A DNA stretch of 64,000 nt from Amphiura filiformis (lineage: Eukaryota > Echinodermata > Ophiuroidea > Amphilepidida > Amphiuridae): contig NC_092642.1 in NCBI RefSeq assembly GCF_039555335.1, positions 21,607,812 through 21,671,811 of the forward strand, in the 5' to 3' direction. The translations under genes were made by a program, and so were the position numbers. The notes below the pieces were generated by a model that ran no database searches, was not told the origin of the DNA, and was given only the letters and a program-made list of their open reading frames with translations. Below are positions 43,001-53,625 of the stretch, piece by piece. The stretch's first letter is position 1. Each line of letters begins with the position of its first letter.

Positions 43001-46000
43001 ATCTAAAGATTCCCGTCATCTGATTGGTTAAAAGAGCGGGCATAGTTTTGACTATGCCCGCAAAAGTATTCCCCGGGCATAGTTCTGCGTGTGCGTTGTT
43101 CCCAACGTAAAATGATATTACGCACACGTTAATATTTTCGCGCGCTATAATTACGCGGAAATCGCAGATTGTAAACTGTACCGTTCGCATTGAAACTATT
43201 AATTTCTCTTCCCAAAATAGATGCTTTTACCCAAACAGATGACAAGAATCTTAAGATTTGGTATATAAAACAAATATTGACTGCTTTTTATTTGGGGCAT
43301 GGTTAAAATTATTGGCCCAAGGTGATCTCAAAACCATGTCTATGCCCCTCGGCTATGCCTCGGGGCATAGTCATGGTTTTGAGATCACCTTGGGCCTATA
43401 ATTTTAACCATGCCCCTCATAGCAGTCAATATTTGTATATTATGAAGTACAATGTAATTGGTTATTTAAAACTAGTTATTGCATAAGAAGAACTAGGTCA
43501 CGCATGGGCTGCACAATGCTACGCAGTTTAATCAGCGAATTAAAAAATTTACTTTAGCATAGAGCTCTGTCGATAATTAGCATACAGTCATAGAGAGTCT
43601 GGTTCATATAATTGGGTTAGTGAGATAAAGGTTGTACCAAATTTGCTACATGTAATTATTTGTGAGATAACTGCAGGGCCTTGAAATCTGTGTGAACTTT
43701 TGGGTGTTATTTGTGTTTGTTTTTTGTTTTTTTTGTTTTTTGGGGGTTTTTTGCGATTTTTATTTATTTATTTTTTTTTTTTTTCAGATTTAAAGAGTCC
43801 ATGGACCTAAAGCCAAGTGCTGCAATCATTCATTAAAAAAAAATTAATGAAAAAATTGCAACTTTGTATCCAAAAGGGGCAGATTTGTATAACTTGTGTT
43901 CACTTCAAATTCTATTCAAGATATAGAAATGTGTACAAAGCTAATGCGTTTTTGGATTTTTAATAGGCGACGTCAGCATTGCCCCTGGACCCCACCTGTA
44001 TAACGCTTCACACCAACTTGCTCGCTAGCATGCTTCCCCTGCATTTGGTCACAAATTTTACAGAAAATGTATAACTTGTAACTTCAAATTCTCAGAAAAG
44101 ATATTTTTCAAGGCCCTGGATAACTGCATTCATGGTGTATTATACTTCTTGCATAACAGATCACCTGATTAGTATAAAACCATATTCAAAACTGTTTTTG
44201 TGTTTTATTTGGTTGATTTCTTCCTGTAGAAACTTCCTGTCAGTAACTTTATCAGAAGCTATCAGATGATCAGGAAGAAGTGCTCAAGTCAATAAAATCA
44301 TAACTTTGTTCCTGAAAGTGAAACTGAGAACTTACAAACGTTTGATGTAATCATGCTTATAATGGTATAAGATCTTATAAGGCAAAATAAAACCAACCTT
44401 AAAACTTAGTTTCAATTGCCTATATTCTTACAATTTGTGGGTCTGTTACATCGAATATGTATATGATATGTCCATTTTCTCATTCAGATTACAAATCAAT
44501 AGTTGATTCTGTGAGTTTTTTCCTGAAATCATGCACAAATTCTGTCAATTATTTGAGTGAAAACCATGATTACTAATAAAAGGATGTACAATGTACAAAA
44601 CTGGTATTAATTGTGTGATTATTTTGAACATGCTGACAAGCTCTCAGTCACTGCATAACACCATCTGGGGCATGGTGGACCGTGTAATGTGCATCCTAAT
44701 ACTTCAGATTTGCCCATCCAGGAAAACAAAGATTGGGTGAAAACTGCAAAATGTCGGGCAAATTTTCAGATTTCCTCTCATTCCCTCCCAATTGCTACGA
44801 CCCCCTATCAGTGGCGTGTACAAAGGGGGACAGGGGGGCACATGCCCCCACTTTTGTTGGTCATTCAGGGGAAATTCGGGGGAAATCGCTAAAACCACAC
44901 CTTACCCACCTAAATCAGACTCCATTCGGGGGAAATGAACAACCTGCCCCCCCCCCCCCACTTTCAATGTGCTGCGCACGCCACTGCCCCCTATACCTCC
45001 TAGCAAAAAAAAAGTGTTGAAATTATTTCATCATACTTTTTTCATATTTCTTATTGCTTAACAGGTTTTGGGCCATTTGGTGAGCATGAAGTGAATGCTA
45101 GCTGGGTGGCTGTACAAGAGTTAGCCAAGATGGGTCTAAGCAATGATGTTGAGTTATTGGTGTGTGAGATACCTGTTATCTACAAAGATGTCAAAGAAAG
45201 AGTGCCATTACTATGGAAGAAATATGACCCTGTAGTAAGTTATTGCATCAGTTTTAACAAGAATACCATGTATGTACATGATAGTTTATGACTCTTGAAA
45301 TGTATAAAATTACTTTCAGTCCATCACAGCATAGTACCAAGTATTCAATTTAATCTGCAGAGGGAAACAACTTGTTGGGTTATTTACATAGACTTGTTGA
45401 GTGAAAAAAATTTGAATCTGTTTTATAGTAGCAGTAGAAAAGAATGCTGCTCTTCCCAAAGTTTATTTCAGTTTAATATGCAAGTGCATCATGGTGGTGT
45501 TGATACTACAATATGAAATCAATCCAGGTCCTGCACTTGTAAAGGGGCTGTTCATAGGTGCGCAATAATTATGAACGTGGGGGGGGTAAAAGTCAGGGGA
45601 TTTTCTTGGCTAGCCAAAAGGGGCAAGCAATTTTTGGCAAGCCAAGGGGGCAAGCTATTTTTGGAACCTTTAAATAAAACACTCTAATATAAAATGGCTT
45701 AGGAAAACAGTGGGGAAACGCTTTTATATCATACAAATTTTCCTGCTCACTGTGCTTGCAATATACCTGTGCAAAGACGGGCAAAGTTTTTTAGCATACC
45801 AAAAGGGGGGTGCTAAGCTCTTTTGGCAGGCTGCGAGGGGGACAAGCATTTTTTGGCATGCCGTTTGGAAATTTTACATATCCCCAGATTATTATTATTG
45901 TACAGCCCCTGATGCAGACACTTTCAAAATAAAAGTATAATGGTGAGATAATATTATGTTTACAAGTAGGGCCTTTTGGGCAGGAGTGTCTTTTGAACCT

Positions 46001-49000
46001 CAGTTATAGTTAATATCAATTGGTCAACATTGAACAGAGTTTTGTACACAAAAAGTTAATCATTTCTCAGTTTTCAAATTAAGCAAAGCTTGTCTCTTGA
46101 TAAGAGACACCTCAAATATGACAAATTAAAATTTAGGCTTCTAATGCTATGAAATTGGTCATTTTAACATATTTATTTGCTTAGAACCTTCTCAAAATTT
46201 ATTAGGCTAAATTCAAATGAAAATGTCCATGGCCATGGTGGACTGAAGGATGTTGAAATGTGCAAACAATGTTGAATCGTTACATAAATTGACCATATTT
46301 TGCAATCAATTTTGTGTGATGTAACTTCATTTTGCTTACCATGCTTACTCAATAATACATTAAGCTGTCAATTATACTATTGGCACCTGTTGGCAGTTTT
46401 ATTAGCCTTTTTACACTCAATTAGTTAAAGACTAATGGCTTCTGTGTGCATGTACGGTGTCCATTTGCAGAAAATTCATCACTAATATTTTGAGATTGAA
46501 TATAAATAATGAAGCAAAGCTCAATCCATAGATAATTTCTATTTAGGATATATGCTCAATCGTATTCCTTAATTTAACTTTTACTTAAATAATTGAATTC
46601 AAAACTCAACATTTTAAAAACCAAATTTCGAGGAAAATGGTCAAAGACTAATTTTTGATTATTAATTTGTGAAAGGGTGTGTGTACATGGACATACAGGC
46701 TTTATTAAAATGATTGGTACCCGTCAGTGTGATTATGGTCAGGACTGCATCATCAAGATGCAACATAACATCCACCAATTTTTGTTAGATTAATGTGATT
46801 ATATTTATATTATAAGCTGTAAATTCTGGCCATTCCAAGAGGATGTATGTTGCATTATGGGAGATCCGGATAAATACCAAAACCAATGAGTACCAATCAT
46901 TTTGATACAGCCTGTACTTTGACAATCAAACAAAGACTTGCACAAAGATTTATTTTGGTCTATGGTTTTTGTTATTGTTTTCCATTATTACACATTGATT
47001 AAAATTAAATATTTTATGTGTTGCTTATTTCAGCTTGTTGTCCATGTAGGTGTATCTGGCATAGCTACAGAGTTGACTTTAGAACAGCAAGCACATAACA
47101 GTGGGTATGATAAACCTGACGTTAAACTCATGGTACCTAGTACTGCTGTAAGTATTAATATCTAGGCAAACCTCTTCTTCCTTTTCCTTCCCCTGCTCCT
47201 TTTCTTTCTCTTCTTCATCCCCTCTCCATAATTTACTCTGCTGCACCTCCTCTTCCTTCTATTTCTAATCCAGTTCCTCTTCTTCTTCCTCTTCCCTCTC
47301 TTCCTCTCTTTCTTGTGCTCCACATATTCCTCCTTCTCTTCCTCTCCTCGTGCTCCACTTCCTCTTCTCTCTTCTTTCTCTTTCTCATCTTCTTCATCAT
47401 CCTCTTCTACATCCCCTCTTCCTCCTTTTATCCCTTTTCCACTATGCCCTCTTCTTCATCTTCTTCTTCTTCCTCTCCTCTTCTTCCTCTACTGTTCCTC
47501 CTCTTCTTCCTTCTCTTCCTCTTCATCCCCAACATCATGTGTAACAATCTTACTATCTTGATAAATTTTTGTTTTTATTGCTCATCTGATGTGTTTCATT
47601 TTTGTCTTGTTCATGACTACAGTGTTGCATATCGGATGGTCCTGACTGCATGTTAAGTCATATCAACATGTCCCTAGTGTGTGAAGAAGTCAACCAATCA
47701 GATTGCTGTGTTAAAGCTGTTGTGTCGTATAATGCTGGACGGTATGTACTATGTGTGTATGATTGCATTGGTTTAGTCCAGTTGAAATCCATACACGCCC
47801 TACAGAAACATGGCCTTAGGGAGTGTGAATTTCAAATGGAGTCACCCATTTAGGTAGTCCAATTTGAAATTAACACTCGCTATGTGGGAGATTAAGGTCA
47901 TGTGTTCCATAGGGGTGTTTAGATTTCAAATTCAATAATCCATTCATCTGTCGTCATTTTTTTCTTCTTTTAATTGTACAATTCACATGTTTGCCATTGG
48001 CTTGGAAAGTGAATGTTAAATACCTCATAAAAATTCATGAGGAAGTGTGGCTGTAAGAGTAATACCATTTACCTTCAATCATTTTCATTACTGCTCTTCA
48101 AAATGAAAAAATGTGCAACTGCCAAACATCGCTTGACTCCCCCACTCTTATCTCCTTCCCAAAGGACACGTTAGTGTAGTGGTCCTCTCACTCGCTTCTC
48201 ACCACTGTGACCCGGGTTCAATTCGCTGCGTTCCCATAATATGTGAGTTTGGTTGCCGATCCATGCTCATTTTTCTTTGTGTGCTGTGGTTTTCCTCCTG
48301 CATCTAAAATCAGACCTCTTGCCATATCCCTATCCCGTAATATCCGGTTTTGCCATCCCTTGAATTTTAGTAGCCTCTGAGCACTATTGGGCTTTGCTTG
48401 ACTTCGGCCGAATGTTATAAATAAAATCCTTGCCCCATCCACCCCTTTCAACAAAATCTCTGCTATCCCTAAACACATATCAAATTTCTAAACTGTAGCA
48501 TTTCGCCTCCTTAGATTTCACGATGCATGCAGCATGATGCAAGTGCAAAATATACATGTTTGGATGTTTACGTTCTGGTTTTCTATGCCTTTTCAGAGTA
48601 TAATATTGAAAAGGTGTTGCGTAACTGTGTGCCAAAAAAAATACAAAAAAGGATAAGCAGGAGTATGAAAATGGTACCAGTTTCTGATTTCTTAAAATTT
48701 ATTAGACTAAACTCACAGTAGTTAATTATTCCTTTCGAATAGCAGTTAGAAGTTCTATAATTTAGGGAAATAAAAGTAATTGCCTATTTGTTTTTATTCT
48801 TATTTGTACATTTCAGTTATCTATGTGACTTTACCTATTATACATCACTTTCTCAAAACTGCGACTGTGCTGCCTTCATACACGTACCTCCACTAGGAAA
48901 GCCTTACGCAGGAAACCAGCTGGCCCAGGGGCTCAAGATAGCTATACTGAGCATGCTCAAACAAGTTAAAGGTCAGGGGGCACTGAACGTGCTTAAACAA

Positions 49001-49021
49001 GTACAAGGTCAGGGGTCGTGA
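31005..49021 (+). CDS. PGPEP1: Pyroglutamyl-peptidase I (whole gene span, five exons)
   Basis: This is a cytosolic cysteine peptidase of family C15, which removes N-terminal pyroglutamate from peptides. The exons 31005-31035, 45065-45234, 47034-47147, 47623-47741 and 48817-49021 join in phase with canonical GT/AG sites to give 212 residues (human: 209). Diagnostic parts are 'VVVTG' plus '[13 protein letters not shown]' near the start, 'LVVHVGVSG', the Glu-bearing 'TELTLEQQ', the nucleophile in '[11 protein letters not shown]', the catalytic His in '[11 protein letters not shown]', and 'NAGR'. Nothing is missing, so the enzyme should be active. Intron 1 is 14 kb because of nested elements. The C-terminus holds a short internal duplication. 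The family assignment rests on motif order recalled from the human protein. Confidence 0.95.
32036..32837 (-). pseudogene. Coding remnant with a cold-shock domain inside the left LTR (fossil)
   Basis: It starts with a heptad-like coiled coil ([20 protein letters not shown]), then a small Cys cluster and a Ser/Thr/Pro linker. A cold-shock (Y-box type) domain follows, seen as '[15 protein letters not shown]' with the RNP1-like KGYGFV. Such domains bind single-stranded nucleic acid. It lies wholly within the LTR and reads in the element's own direction. It is not intact. Confidence 0.65.
34203..34541 (-). other. Interior of the LTR retroelement (339 bp) with primer-binding site
   Basis: The whole space between the two LTRs is 339 bp. 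The tRNA-Leu-type primer site is at 34521-34538. A purine-rich run (GATGGGGG on the minus strand) lies beside the left LTR. No protein frame is present, so replication would have needed proteins from another element. Confidence 0.75.
34903..35840 (-). pseudogene. Coding remnant with a cold-shock domain inside the right LTR (fossil)
   Basis: This is the second copy of the same LTR-borne coding region. It has the same coiled-coil start, linker and '[15 protein letters not shown]' cold-shock core, and a Ser/Pro-rich end. It is nearly identical to the left copy and also not intact. It is listed because an LTR that encodes a protein is unusual. Confidence 0.65.
36298..38874 (-). mobile_element. 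5'-truncated LINE (Jockey/CR1/L2-like) inserted in the right LTR
   Basis: It carries, on the minus strand, the end of an apurinic endonuclease ('TIDLAF' ... 'GLSDHNLI', upstream of 38671), then reverse transcriptase: '[16 protein letters not shown]' and '[14 protein letters not shown]' (38671-37574), the '[10 protein letters not shown]' catalytic box (37338), and a C-terminal part with '[11 protein letters not shown]' and '[11 protein letters not shown]' (37078-36500). The 3' end has 'CTACCCTGGGTAAAG' and an (AAATA)n tail at 36298-36316. It is truncated at the 5' side, with about two frame changes. The bases ACTT on both sides are a short target duplication. It is younger than the LTR insertion. 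Confidence 0.85.
39994..40440. other. PGPEP1 intron 1, no feature recognised
   Basis: It contains a short series of 'GCGTGAGA' phrases (about 40220-40330), repeated five or six times in a loose pattern. I cannot assign them. Confidence 0.4.
40441..42310 (+). mobile_element. Old, degenerate LINE (reverse transcriptase pieces), interrupted by another LINE
   Basis: Before the interruption the plus strand reads reverse-transcriptase-like text in shifting frames ('LSALHH', '[14 protein letters not shown]', and 'ISLLCIIS' ending at 40893). It resumes at 41341 with '[18 protein letters not shown]', then '[16 protein letters not shown]' (about 41757-41800). 'IIS' joins 'KVMEAV' exactly as in a normal reverse transcriptase. 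It is heavily mutated and long dead. It lies in PGPEP1 intron 1. Confidence 0.65.
40894..41336 (+). mobile_element. 3' fragment of a second LINE nested in the first
   Basis: It encodes a typical LINE reverse transcriptase C-terminus ('[20 protein letters not shown]', '[16 protein letters not shown]', 'LKSYLF'), stops near 41190, and is followed by a short 3' untranslated part and a (GTAT)n tail at 41320-41335. AGCA at both edges (40890-40893 and 41337-41340) is a likely target duplication. Confidence 0.75.
42311..43000. other. PGPEP1 intron 1; (TCAA)-rich run, otherwise nothing recognised
   Basis: A loose 'CAATCAATCAATATAAT' repeat lies at 42415-42465. No exon or bounded element was seen. 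Confidence 0.4.
43263..43441. repeat. Long near-perfect hairpin (GGGGCATGGTTAAAAT arms)
   Basis: Arms of about 80 bp, 'CAAATATTGACTGCT ... GGGCATAGAC' and the inverse 'GGGCATAGTCATGG ... AGCAGTCAATATTTG', meet at a centre near 43350 (CCCCTCGGC / GCCTCGGGG). A smaller hairpin of the same theme, GCGGGCATAGT / ACTATGCCCGC, lies at 43036-43062. It is probably a foldback MITE. Confidence 0.75.
43442..44808. other. PGPEP1 intron 1, no feature recognised
   Basis: AT-rich DNA with poly-T/G runs (43715-43790). No exon or bounded repeat was seen. Confidence 0.45.
44809..44987. repeat. Short CAGTGGCGT repeat with inverted ends
   Basis: 'CAGTGGCGTGTACA' at the left and 'GCGCACGCCACTG' at the right are inverse. 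Runs of G on the left and C on the right pair. It appears related to 20612-20960. It ends about 80 bp before PGPEP1 exon 2. Confidence 0.55.
45065..45234 (+). CDS. PGPEP1: PGPEP1 exon 2
   Basis: The acceptor is TTAACAG and the donor is CCTGTA followed by GTAAGT. It encodes [20 protein letters not shown], then [20 protein letters not shown], ending at 'WKKYDPV'. The GFGPFG loop is the pyroglutamate-binding signature of the family. It joins exon 3 in phase 0. Confidence 0.95.
45544..45909. mobile_element. MITE-like element, GGGGCTGTTCATA / GTACAGCCCC ends, in PGPEP1 intron 2
   Basis: The ends are inverted and the inside has several 'GGCAAGC' / 'TTTTTGGCA' phrases with G runs. No coding content; about 365 bp. 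Confidence 0.55.
45910..47033. other. PGPEP1 intron 2, no feature recognised
   Basis: AT-rich intron sequence. 'ATCATTTTGATACAGCCTGTA' (about 46898) and 'TACAGGCTTTATTAAAATGA' (about 46692) are inverse and may bound a small degenerate element. Confidence 0.4.
47034..47147 (+). CDS. PGPEP1: PGPEP1 exon 3
   Basis: The acceptor is TTATTTCAG and the donor is GCT followed by GTAAGT; 38 codons. It encodes [20 protein letters not shown] then [18 protein letters not shown]. Human has '[25 protein letters not shown]'. The Glu of the catalytic triad should be within TELTLE. Confidence 0.95.
47165..47532 (+). repeat. Long pyrimidine tract, (CTTCCT)-rich
   Basis: For about 370 bp the plus strand is almost all C and T, made of irregular CTTC/CCTC units. 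It begins 17 bp after the exon 3 donor of PGPEP1. Poly-Ser/Leu/Phe reading frames here are artefacts. Such mirror-like tracts can form triplex DNA. Confidence 0.9.
47623..47741 (+). CDS. PGPEP1: PGPEP1 exon 4
   Basis: The acceptor is GACTACAG and the donor is GGACG followed by GTATGT. It encodes [20 protein letters not shown], then '[19 protein letters not shown]' and two bases of Arg. Human has 'CCVEDGPESIDSIIDMDAVC' and 'SQDAGR'. It is unusually rich in Cys. Confidence 0.95.
47769..47942. mobile_element. Palindromic MITE family Y, copy 4 (PGPEP1 intron 4)
   Basis: 'TAGTCCAGTTGAAATCCATA' at the left and 'GATTTCAAATTCAATAATCC' at the right, with the inner 'TTTCAAATGGAGTCACCC' and 'CAATTTGAAATTAACACTC' motifs. 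It starts 27 bp after the exon 4 donor. Confidence 0.7.
48165..48440 (+). mobile_element. tRNA-derived SINE (PGPEP1 intron 4)
   Basis: The head has a Pol III A box ('TTAGTGTAGTGGTCC') and B box ('GGGTTCAATTC') in tRNA spacing. A body follows with 'GCTGTGGTTTTCCTCC' (like the core of many deuterostome SINEs and LINE tails) and ends in 'TTATAAATAAAATCC'. Confidence 0.7.
48817..49021 (+). CDS. PGPEP1: PGPEP1 exon 5 (last coding exon)
   Basis: The acceptor is ACATTTCAG. After completing Arg it encodes [20 protein letters not shown] and [20 protein letters not shown], then a tail with a short duplication, 'LKQVKGQG' and 'LKQVQGQG'. The nucleophile Cys is in YLCDF and the catalytic His in FIHVPP. 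TGA is at 49019-49021. Confidence 0.95.
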
Positions 49022-49164
49022 TGACCGTTTAGCTCCATAAATAGGAGCAGCATATCCTGAAATGATTGTGTTTCTGTATTTAATAGTTATCTAGTTATTA
49101 TCCGTCAATTTGTTACACTGTTTTTATGTATACTGGTTTTTTTAATTTATTGATACAGATATGT

Positions 49165-49170
49165 AATAAA
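49165..49170 (+). terminator. Polyadenylation signal of PGPEP1
   Basis: This is the first AATAAA after the stop codon, 144 bp downstream. The expected cleavage site would be near 49185-49195. Confidence 0.55.
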
Positions 49171-49195
49171 TTTTACATTGATTATTATGTCATTT

Positions 49196-50050
49196 TATAG
49201 GCAAAATATCAAATTCTCAATCATGAGAGGCAACTTTAGGTGCGCACATATTAATATCGAGCGTACTACGCAAGACCACATGCTTACAGCGCAAATACAG
49301 CTTTAAGAATTGACCAATTAGGTTTTTTAATAAGATTATTGCCAGGCAAGGTCAAGGTTTGGTCATGTAGGTCACGCGATAGTGTTATTCCACAAAAAGT
49401 ATACTGATGCAGAAGGTACATTCTCTCATGATAGAGAATTAGAGATTTTGCCTATAGTTGATCCAACCCACCAAGGCACAACTTCAAGATAGATTATTGG
49501 ACTAATTTTCTCTAAGGAGGAGATGAAGTTTGTGACATATTGTAAAAGACTAATTATGAAATTAGATCAAACAAAATTAATTGTTATCACTGAGCTCTTT
49601 TGATTTTGAAAATTTCATGTGGTAAGCAGGTTTTATATTTTATTTTTTCGTAATTTAATTACATTTGCGGTATTTTGGCATAGATATAAATGTAAACATG
49701 TGTATAGCGAGATATACAGTTTGTTACAGAGATGTTTCATTATGAGCTATTGATAGACATACTAAGATAAATGCTTAGCACACATACATGTACTTTTTTT
49801 GACTTAGGAATGCTAGTTTTGATTTTATTTAAAGTGGAAGCCCCACTTTTGGTTCAAGTTCCTAAGGGAATTGGTCAAGGTTGAAATTTATCCCTGTAAA
49901 TTCTGTTTAGTCTGTCATCAAAGTAACAGGTGTAAGTCAGTTCTTCTGTGGTGAACTAGCCAAGCAGGGCTTCCTGTTTAAGTAAATTTTCTGCAGGAAA
50001 AAAAATCTGGAGTTCAGAATATTTAACATCGCAGGCTATTTCAACCATTG
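49196..50050. other. Intergenic, nothing recognised
   Basis: AT-rich DNA downstream of PGPEP1 without coding sense or bounded repeats. Confidence 0.5.
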
Positions 50051-50212
50051 CTTATTCTAGTTGATATCCATACACCCCGTCTACACAGGGAGTGTAGATT
50101 TCAAATGGAGTCACCCATTCAGGTATCCCCATTTGAAATTCATACCCCTTGTGTGGAAGATTAAGAACATGTCTTCCATAGGGGTGTATGGATTTCTACT
50201 GGAATTACCCAG
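50051..50212. mobile_element. Palindromic MITE family Y, copy 5
   Basis: 'CTTATTCTAGTTGATATCC' at the left and 'GATTTCTACTGGAATTACCC' at the right, with 'TTTCAAATGGAGTCACCC' and 'CATTTGAAATTCATACC' inside. It is shorter than other copies in the first arm. Confidence 0.7.
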
Positions 50213-51886
50213 TGTGTGTGGGATCTTGACAAACAATTAATTTTGGTTGGCCTTATCAAGTGATAAGACTTTCATCAGTTAACCTGTGCAACTCATACCA
50301 GCAACTCATAATGGTGTTAATTTTCAGGAAAAAAAATTGTGATCATGATGTGATAACGTTTTTTCTCAGCCATTTTGAATAAATACATATGTTTGAAATA
50401 GACTTTCTGCCTTACTGGCTTGGACCCACTATTATATGAAATACTCGCAAATATGTCAACTTCAAAGTACTATCAAGAAAGACAGTTTGTTAATTTTGAA
50501 CAAAATAAACAAATTATGTATATATAAAAAACACAATAATGCTTCAGATTGATGTAGAAATTGTTGTTTTCATTACTAAATAAGTTTTAAAAAGAAATCG
50601 ATGATATACTGTTTTACTCAGCAAATACAAAAATGTTTCTAAAAAGTCCTAAATGTAAACATGTTTTGGTTTTGGTCAAAAATGTATTGATAACACTTTT
50701 AAAAATTTCGGCTTATAATGGACATGAAAACATTTTTCAAATGTTTTATATCAAAAAACACAACATAAACATTTATGTTGTAAAATGTTGTGGTAAAATA
50801 TTTCTGGTAACAATGTAAAATATTATGTCAGTACTTAAATAACATAATGTTAAAATATTTTGCAGTTAAGTTTTCAAAAATATTTTTCGATGTTATTAAA
50901 ACTTTTTTACCCTGTAACCGGATATTTAAATGTTTTCTGTTAAACGTTTTGTGTTTGCTAGGTACAACATATTTTGAGAGGATCTTGGGGTTGACTAAGA
51001 CATGTTCTGATATACTCTTTTGTACACTGGCACAGCTGGTCTGTTTTTATCATTTTCTCATTATTCTCATTAGAGGAGTGAAACCTCTGATATTTCTCAA
51101 CACTGGTATGGGTTATAGGTTTTCATATCATGGAATGAGAGGCTTCTGGTAGAAGCATGGTTTCACATCGGCAAAAAGCAAGCATATAATTTAGTATCAT
51201 ATGACTGACTCATTTACAGTACTTCACACCAGAGAATATATCATACACTTCCCATAATGCATTTCTTCCATTTCAATTTTCTGTACTGATTTGCTATCAA
51301 GTGCAACATGGGTCGATAGTGACAACAAGTCCTCAATGAGCAGAGCACATCCAGATCTTGCAAAATATCTTTATTTCTTGATTATGGACCCATGTTTAGC
51401 CAGTCTATTCTCAACATTAAAGCAAAAGGAATATGTACAAAGTAATATGAGTGTCATGTGATTTTTTTGGTGATGTCTCATGTTGCAAAGGATTCTGGGA
51501 AGGGTAAGATGTCTTCTCTGACACAAAGCAGTGTTAAAACTGAAGAGTTTACGTGCAAAAGCCGATCAATGCTTTGAAAAAAAATTTTAAAAATGTTTGA
51601 GTTAAGACCACAAACATCTGCCCTAGAATGCTCGGTTTAAATCAACACCGCTACCCACTTATCGAAACTATGATTAAAAGTAGCACAGTTTTCTTATTAT
51701 TTTCTTTACATGTGACCAGTTATATTTGTCTATACCTCAAATTTAAAAAAGAGATATATCAGTGTTTACATCTGAACTCTTTCCATTTTGATTGACAACT
51801 CCAGATCTAATTTTTTTTTAAATATGGAAAAAAAACATGTGACAATGAATGGTGCTACTAGGTGTACCCTCCCAGGTTTGGCCTAC
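50213..51886. other. Intergenic, nothing recognised
   Basis: AT-rich DNA. Part of it (50600-50950) repeats 'AAATGTTTT / AAACATTT'-type words without clear ends. The frame at 50847-51152 matches nothing I know. Confidence 0.45.
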
Positions 51887-52213
51887 TTAGGAGGCTATCA
51901 TTTTTTTTTCGGAAGGAGGGGATCCCAAATTTACAAAAAGTAGGTGTCAACAAAATTGCACCCCCCCCCCAGTTCAGCAACAAAAATTTTATGACCCCAC
52001 CACCGATTTGCCTTACCCCCTAAACAGGCTAAAATTGTATTGAAATCAGTCTTTTTGAATAAAATAAATACACTATTTGTGGTCATAGTGTGACCTACGT
52101 TTTGGTCATCAAAAAATTAATATGACCCCCCACTATTTTTCTTTCCAAAAATTTATGACCCCCTGCCCCATATATTTGGGACCCCCTTCTGAATAAAATG
52201 ATAGCCCCCTTAT
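51887..52213. mobile_element. MITE-like element, GGCTATCATTTT ends
   Basis: 'AGGAGGCTATCATTTTTTTT' at the left and 'AAAATGATAGCCCCCTTA' at the right are inverse. The inside holds several 'TATGACCCCC' phrases and C runs. About 325 bp. Confidence 0.6.
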
Positions 52214-52734
52214 TATCACCTGTAGCGTACAAAGTAGCATGCACAATATTAGAAATCTGTCTGTTTATGTACTGTTGACAAGGTATCAAAACATGCAGAA
52301 CAAATTGATCCATCCAATCCATAGAACTATTAAAACTGGTCCTTGTAAAGTGTAACAATACCTTTTGTGTGCAGTATTATAGATGAAGGGCAAATATAGG
52401 ATCCACAACTTATGAGTTCCCCCCCAAATGCTTTCTGAAATAAATCCAAAATATTTTACCAAATGTTAAAATGTAAAAGGTTATGTGTAGCTTTATTTTG
52501 TTGTATTCATGTGGACCAATGTATAGCATCACACATTGCTTTCAATCACAATGGTTCATTGTTTATTAAAACAAAAGCTGTTTCAAAAGTTGCATCTCTC
52601 AAACAGTACAGTAGGCCAGGCATATGCATGCATTTGTTTAAGGACAGTTGACTGCTATGGACTCATGCAACTTCTAAAATGGCCTCTTCTTTTACGTAAT
52701 GAACTATTGTGCTTACTTACTTGCTTAATTTGAG

Positions 52735-53110
52735 TGGTGTCCTTGAACTGTGATGGCTTTCCACAACTTTCTGTCCTCCATTGCTGTCTTGAAGCCTGCT
52801 GCATCCAGTCCAGTCCCATCTTCCAGAATGTCAATGTAGGTCAGAGCAGGCCTTCCAGGTTTCTGCTTCCCATGCTTGGGTATCCAATGAACCATTTTTG
52901 ATGCGGGCTCCTCACTTCTGGAACAGCAAACCGGGTTCTTCTTGGAAGATCTCCATATAGGTCTGTGTTTGACATATGTTCCTTCCAATGCACATTCATC
53001 ACAGTTCTTAGCATGCGGGTGTAACAGCCATCCAGACCCTTTGCAAGTTTAGGGGTGATGGTCCAGGCTTCGAATCCATAAAGCAGCACCGACTCCACTG
53101 TTGCAGCAAA
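52735..53110 (-). mobile_element. LINE fragment (reverse transcriptase C-terminus)
   Basis: The minus strand reads 'ESVLLYGFEAWTITPKLAKG', 'LDGCYTRMLRTVMNVHWKEH' and 'DLYGDLPR', then in another frame 'EEPASKMVHWIPKHGKQKPG' and 'GRPALTYIDILEDGTGLD'. This order is typical of the C-terminal region of RTE-like and related LINEs. It is truncated at both ends, with one frame change near 52900. Confidence 0.8.
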
Positions 53111-53625
53111 GATTTGAAGTTTCGAAGTTTAAAACAAAAGCTGTTTTAAAACTATTGTAACTGATCGCAGTAATATGTGAAGCTATGAATTGGTCCAGGT
53201 TGGTCCAACTAATAAAAGTAAACATACATTTTTACATATGTACATTTCGTAAAATAATTGTTTGATTTATTTCAAAAAGTGTTGGGGGGAACTTACAAGT
53301 TGTTGATCCTATACATATGCAGCTACCTTGTAAGAAACTCTACCAGGTATATTGGTGTGTGCTGTATTTGTGACCTGCCACCACAAAATGAAAGTCGCAA
53401 GCTGGTAGTGTCAAAATACCTTGGCTACTATGTTGGTGGCCCATTGTGCAAAGTACATACAGACATACTTCTGGCTCAGTCTGCCTGGATGTCTCGAAAC
53501 TACTAACCTTTGACTTTATACTCATTTCGTTGTGGCAGGTCACATTTAAAGATATGTAGAATGATATATTCAGAGTTAGCAGTTTCTTACTTATGCAAGT
53601 AAATGTCAAGTAAGGGATGAACATA

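Noticed and set aside
47313-47656. Ser/Leu/Phe-rich frames of 60-110 codons
   Set aside because: They come from the pyrimidine tract in PGPEP1 intron 3.
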